A stretch of 64,000 nucleotides of DNA from Limnoperna fortunei (taxonomy: Eukaryota; Mollusca; Bivalvia; Mytilida; Modiolidae), in the NCBI GenBank assembly GCA_944474755.1, contig OX104112.1:3754001-3818000 (forward strand), read 5' to 3'. Shown here in pieces: positions 60,101 through 64,000 of the stretch; within the stretch, counting starts at the first letter, position 1, and each line of letters opens with the position of its first letter. The position numbers were made by a program, and so were the translations under genes. The notes beneath the pieces are model-generated. The model ran no database searches, was not told where the DNA came from, and saw only the letters and a program-made list of their open reading frames with translations.

Positions 60101-63100
60101 TTGGGCTCATTCTGACACTTTCAATGTTGCCTATAGGTTACAATTGCGCAATTATTTGTTTACATGACAACGGGAAATTTTTTTACCCAAGATAGTATGC
60201 AGAAGAAAATACACGGTGGCATCTGATTGGATGTTGGAGTTCTGAAAATAGCAAAATTAAAAATTATAAACATTATTTATTGAAAATGTTCGATATTTGG
60301 ACGGAAATTTTTAAGAGCCTTGAAAATTGAGCTTAAAACGATTAAAGAGGGAGGTTAGAAATTGTGTCAGTGCCATTTAAATGTCATTATTTCAACCAAA
60401 ATTTCCGGTCATTTTTGCTGCATGACCTATACTTTTTTATTTGTTAATAATGAAGTTTTTCATTTCAATTTACACAAAAAACTGTTTTCCGGGGGGGGGA
60501 ATTTTTGAGGTTTTTCGCACAAATGAACTTAATTGCCAGGGGTACCATATGGGAAATGCATTGTAAATAATTGCGCTTTTGTAACCTATATGGAACTGAG
60601 ATTTCTTCCAGAATACTCGATTTATTGACCCATTTTTAATTCTAAAATTTGAATTCGTCACAGAATGTCAAGTTATGTATAAATTGTTTATTAATAACGA
60701 TTTGTTAAAAAATTATAGTCTGTTTCTAAAATATACATATTTTTTCATAGAAAATCTAGGGTGGGCTACAATGACGAGTTTGTGCGGTCTTTTAGGTAAA
60801 AATTGTTGTTGACGTTTTTGGGGGAAATTGTTTAATACATTCAAATGCAGCGTTTGACATCAAAAACACATATTTTATGCTAGGCTTAAGTCTCTTAGCC
60901 GACTTTTTTTGTTTTGACCTCTTTTCAGCCAAATTGAATTTTTGGGGTTTTAAGCATTTCAGTATGTTGCATCCATGAATGACATCGCTTTTGTTGAATT
61001 TGAATGCAGTTGGCTTTAATGGGACTGCTTCTGACATACGGACATACAATAGGACTCACCAAGTATTATCATAACTAGCTATAGTTTGTTTCAAAAATGT
61101 GGTTTTTCACAGATTCTACGAAAAATTCGTTTTCGGCCTTCAGATCTTTATTCGAGAAAAAATGTTGAAGAAGAAAGTTATCCCAGAATTGACTCATGTA
61201 CCAAATATACAAATAACGACCGAAAACAAGTACAATAACTCGAATATTACTAAGCAGCAACACATTATTGTCGGAAAACATGATGAAAAATGCGATTAAT
61301 TTTGATAGAGGGTGGCCTCCAGAAAATTCAAACGAATAAACAACCCTTGAAGATAACTTTATTTTACTTTGGGAAACATTTGGATATTGCCTAAGGATGA
61401 TACCATAACATTTTGGGCTCATTCTGACACTTTCAATGTTGCCTATAGGTTACAATTGCGCAATTATTTGTTTACATGACAACGGGAAATTTTTTTACCC
61501 AAGATAGTATGCAGAAGAAAATACACGGTGGCATCTGATTGGATGTTGGAGTTCTGAAAATAGCAAAATTAAAAATTATAAACATTATTTATTGAAAATG
61601 TTCGATATTTGGACGGAAATTTTTAAGAGCCTTGAAAATTGAGCTTAAAACGATTAAAGAGGGAGGTTAGAAATTGTGTCAGTGCCATTTAAATGTCATT
61701 ATTTCAACCAAAATTTCCGGTCATTTTTGCTGCATGACCTATACTTTTTTATTTGTTAATAATGAAGTTTTTCATTTCAATTTACACAAAAAACTGTTTT
61801 CCGGGGGGGGAATTTTTGAGGTTTTTCGCACAAATGAACTTAATTGCCAGGGGTACCATATGGGAAATGCATTGTAAATAATTGCGCTTTTGTAACCTAT
61901 ATGGAACTGAGATTTCTTCCAGAATACTCGATTTATTGACCCATTTTTAATTCTAAAATTTGAATTCGTCACAGAATGTCAAGTTATGTATAAATTGTTT
62001 ATTAATAACGATTTGTTAAAAAATTATAGTCTGTTTCTAAAATATACATATTTTTTCATAGAAAATCTAGGGTGGGCTACAATGACGAGTTTGTGCGGTC
62101 TTTTAGGTAAAAATTGTTGTTGACGTTTTTGGGGGAAATTGTTTAATACATTCAAATGCAGCGTTTGACATCAAAAACACATATTTTATGCTAGGCTTAA
62201 GTCTCTTAGCCGACTTTTTTTGTTTTGACCTCTTTTCAGCCAAATTGAATTTTTGGGGTTTTAAGCATTTCAGTATGTTGCATCCATGAATGACATCGCT
62301 TTTGTTGAATTTGAATGCAGTTGGCTTTAATGGGACTGCTTCTGACATACGGACATACAATAGGACTCACCAAGTATTATCATAGCTAGCTATAGTTTGT
62401 TTCAAAAATGTGGTTTTTCACAGATTCTACGAAAAATTCGTTTTCGGCCTTCAGATCTTTATTCGAGAAAAAATGTTGAAGAAGAAAGTTATCCCAGAAT
62501 TGACTCATGTACCAAATATACAAATAACGACCGAAAACAAGTACAATAACTCGAATATTACTAAGCAGCAACACATTATTGTCGGAAAACATGATGAAAA
62601 ATGCGATTAATTTTGATAGAGGGTGGCCTCCAGAAAATTCAAACGAATAAACAACCCTTGAAGATAACTTTATTTTACTTTGGGAAACATTTGGATATTG
62701 CCTAAGGATGATACCATAACATTTTGGGCTCATTCTGACACTTTCAATGTTGCCTATAGGTTACAATTGCGCAATTATTTGTTTACATGACAACGGGAAA
62801 TTTTTTTACCCAAGATAGTATGCAGAAGAAAATACACGGTGGCATCTGATTGGATGTTGGAGTTCTGAAAATAGCAAAATTAAAAATTATAAACATTATT
62901 TATTGAAAATGTTCGATATTTGGACGGAAATTTTTAAGAGCCTTGAAAATTGAGCTTAAAACGATTAAAGAGGGAGGTTAGAAATTGTGTCAGTGCCATT
63001 TAAATGTCATTATTTCAACCAAAATTTCCGGTCATTTTTGCTGCATGACCTATACTTTTTTATTTGTTAATAATGAAGTTTTTCATTTCAATTTACACAA

Positions 63101-64000
63101 AAAACTGTTTTCCGGGGGGGGGGAATTTTTGAGGTTTTTCGCACAAATGAACTTAATTGCCAGGGGTACCATATGGGAAATGCATTGTAAATAATTGCGC
63201 TTTTGTAACCTATATGGAACTGAGATTTCTTCCAGAATACTCGATTTATTGACCCATTTTTAATTCTAAAATTTGAATTCGTCACAGAATGTCAAGTTAT
63301 GTATAAATTGTTTATTAATAACGATTTGTTAAAAAATTATAGTCTGTTTCTAAAATATACATATTTTTTCATAGAAAATCTAGGGTGGGCTACAATGACG
63401 AGTTTGTGCGGTCTTTTAGGTAAAAATTGTTGTTGACGTTTTTGGGGGAAATTGTTTAATACATTCAAATGCAGCGTTTGACATCAAAAACACATATTTT
63501 ATGCTAGGCTTAAGTCTCTTAGCCGACTTTTTTTGTTTTGACCTCTTTTCAGCCAAATTGAATTTTTGGGGTTTTAAGCATTTCAGTATGTTGCATCCAT
63601 GAATGACATCGCTTTTGTTGAATTTGAATGCAGTTGGCTTTAATGGGACTGCTTCTGACATACGGACATACAATAGGACTCACCAAGTATTATCATAGCT
63701 AGCTATAGTTTGTTTCAAAAATGTGGTTTTTCACAGATTCTACGAAAAATTCGTTTTCGGCCTTCAGATCTTTATTCGAGAAAAAATGTTGAAGAAGAAA
63801 GTTATCCCAGAATTGACTCATGTACCAAATATACAAATAACGACCGAAAACAAGTACAATAACTCGAATATTACTAAGCAGCAACACATTATTGTCGGAA
63901 AACATGATGAAAAATGCGATTAATTTTGATAGAGGGTGGCCTCCAGAAAATTCAAACGAATAAACAACCCTTGAAGATAACTTTATTTTACTTTGGGAAA

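Larger units (their letters stand above)
37826..64000. repeat. Young tandem array of a 1,312-bp unit (19 full units plus one partial)
   Basis: Units start, each at TATAGGTTACAATTGCGCAA, at 37826, 39138, 40450, 41762, 43074, 44387, 45699, 47011, 48324, 49636, 50949, 52262, 53574, 54886, 56197, 57509, 58820, 60132, 61444 and 62755; the last runs off the window. Lengths are 1311, 1312 or 1313 bp and follow the length of one G run (8, 9 or 10). I noticed only three single-base differences: 43624 (A to G), 51587 (C to A) and 61074 (G to A). The unit is AT-rich and holds no frame longer than 115 codons. Homogeneity reaches the very first unit, with no degenerate edge. Very recent amplification is the natural reading; an assembly artefact in copy number is possible. 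Confidence 0.98.

Overview
This window reads as eukaryotic, non-coding, AT-rich DNA, most likely from a marine invertebrate and probably a bivalve or other mollusc. That is an inference. It rests on tRNA-derived SINE copies ending in a GTTATCTCCCTTAG tail (as I remember from bivalve sequence), a LINE-like 3' end with a short hexamer tail, several palindromic elements, and the extreme density of minisatellites. I found no bacterial operon structure, no rRNA, no intact tRNA, no CRISPR array, and no protein-coding gene I can support. The long open frames are by-products of tandem repeats, either because the period is a multiple of three or because the unit is stop-free.

Layout: (1) 1-7685, a 59-bp minisatellite of about 130 copies with 22-mer and 21-mer higher-order blocks. 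(2) 7858-9910, a 53-56-bp minisatellite, split at 8652-9127 by a composite insertion made of a short TIR element plus a perfect-looking foldback. (3) 10882-11214, six copies of 56 bp, then a probable dispersed element. (4) 12511-12642, a second foldback whose loop matches the first. (5) 13511-16744, a 35-bp minisatellite of about 92 copies. (6) 17096-17312, a different 35-bp repeat, then 17517-19936, a 45-bp repeat of about 54 copies. (7) 19937-23670, mostly single-copy AT-rich sequence with a decayed SINE head. (8) 23804-24882, a 29-bp repeat. (9) 25745-28035, a 43-bp repeat followed directly by a tRNA-derived SINE. (10) 28530-29947, a 1.4-kb giant foldback carrying paired RFX/X-box-like palindromes. 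(11) 30142-31968, a 39-bp repeat followed directly by a second, 5'-truncated copy of the same SINE. (12) 32291-37825, mostly single-copy sequence with two more palindromes, a 126-bp tandem duplication, a LINE 3' end and an antisense SINE. (13) 37826-64000, a young tandem array of a 1,312-bp unit: 19 full units plus a partial one running off the right edge.

The strongest candidate for something undescribed is the 1,312-bp array. Its units are almost identical over 26 kb. It starts exactly at the terminal inverted repeat of a 459-bp TIR-bounded segment contained in every unit, so it looks like a transposon-derived satellite caught soon after amplification. Next come the family of foldback elements that share a loop but not arms, the giant foldback that distributes symmetric X-box sites, and the recurring placement of the same SINE at the downstream edge of unrelated minisatellites. 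No genes here can be said to work together; the window is best read as repeat-dominated intergenic or intronic DNA.
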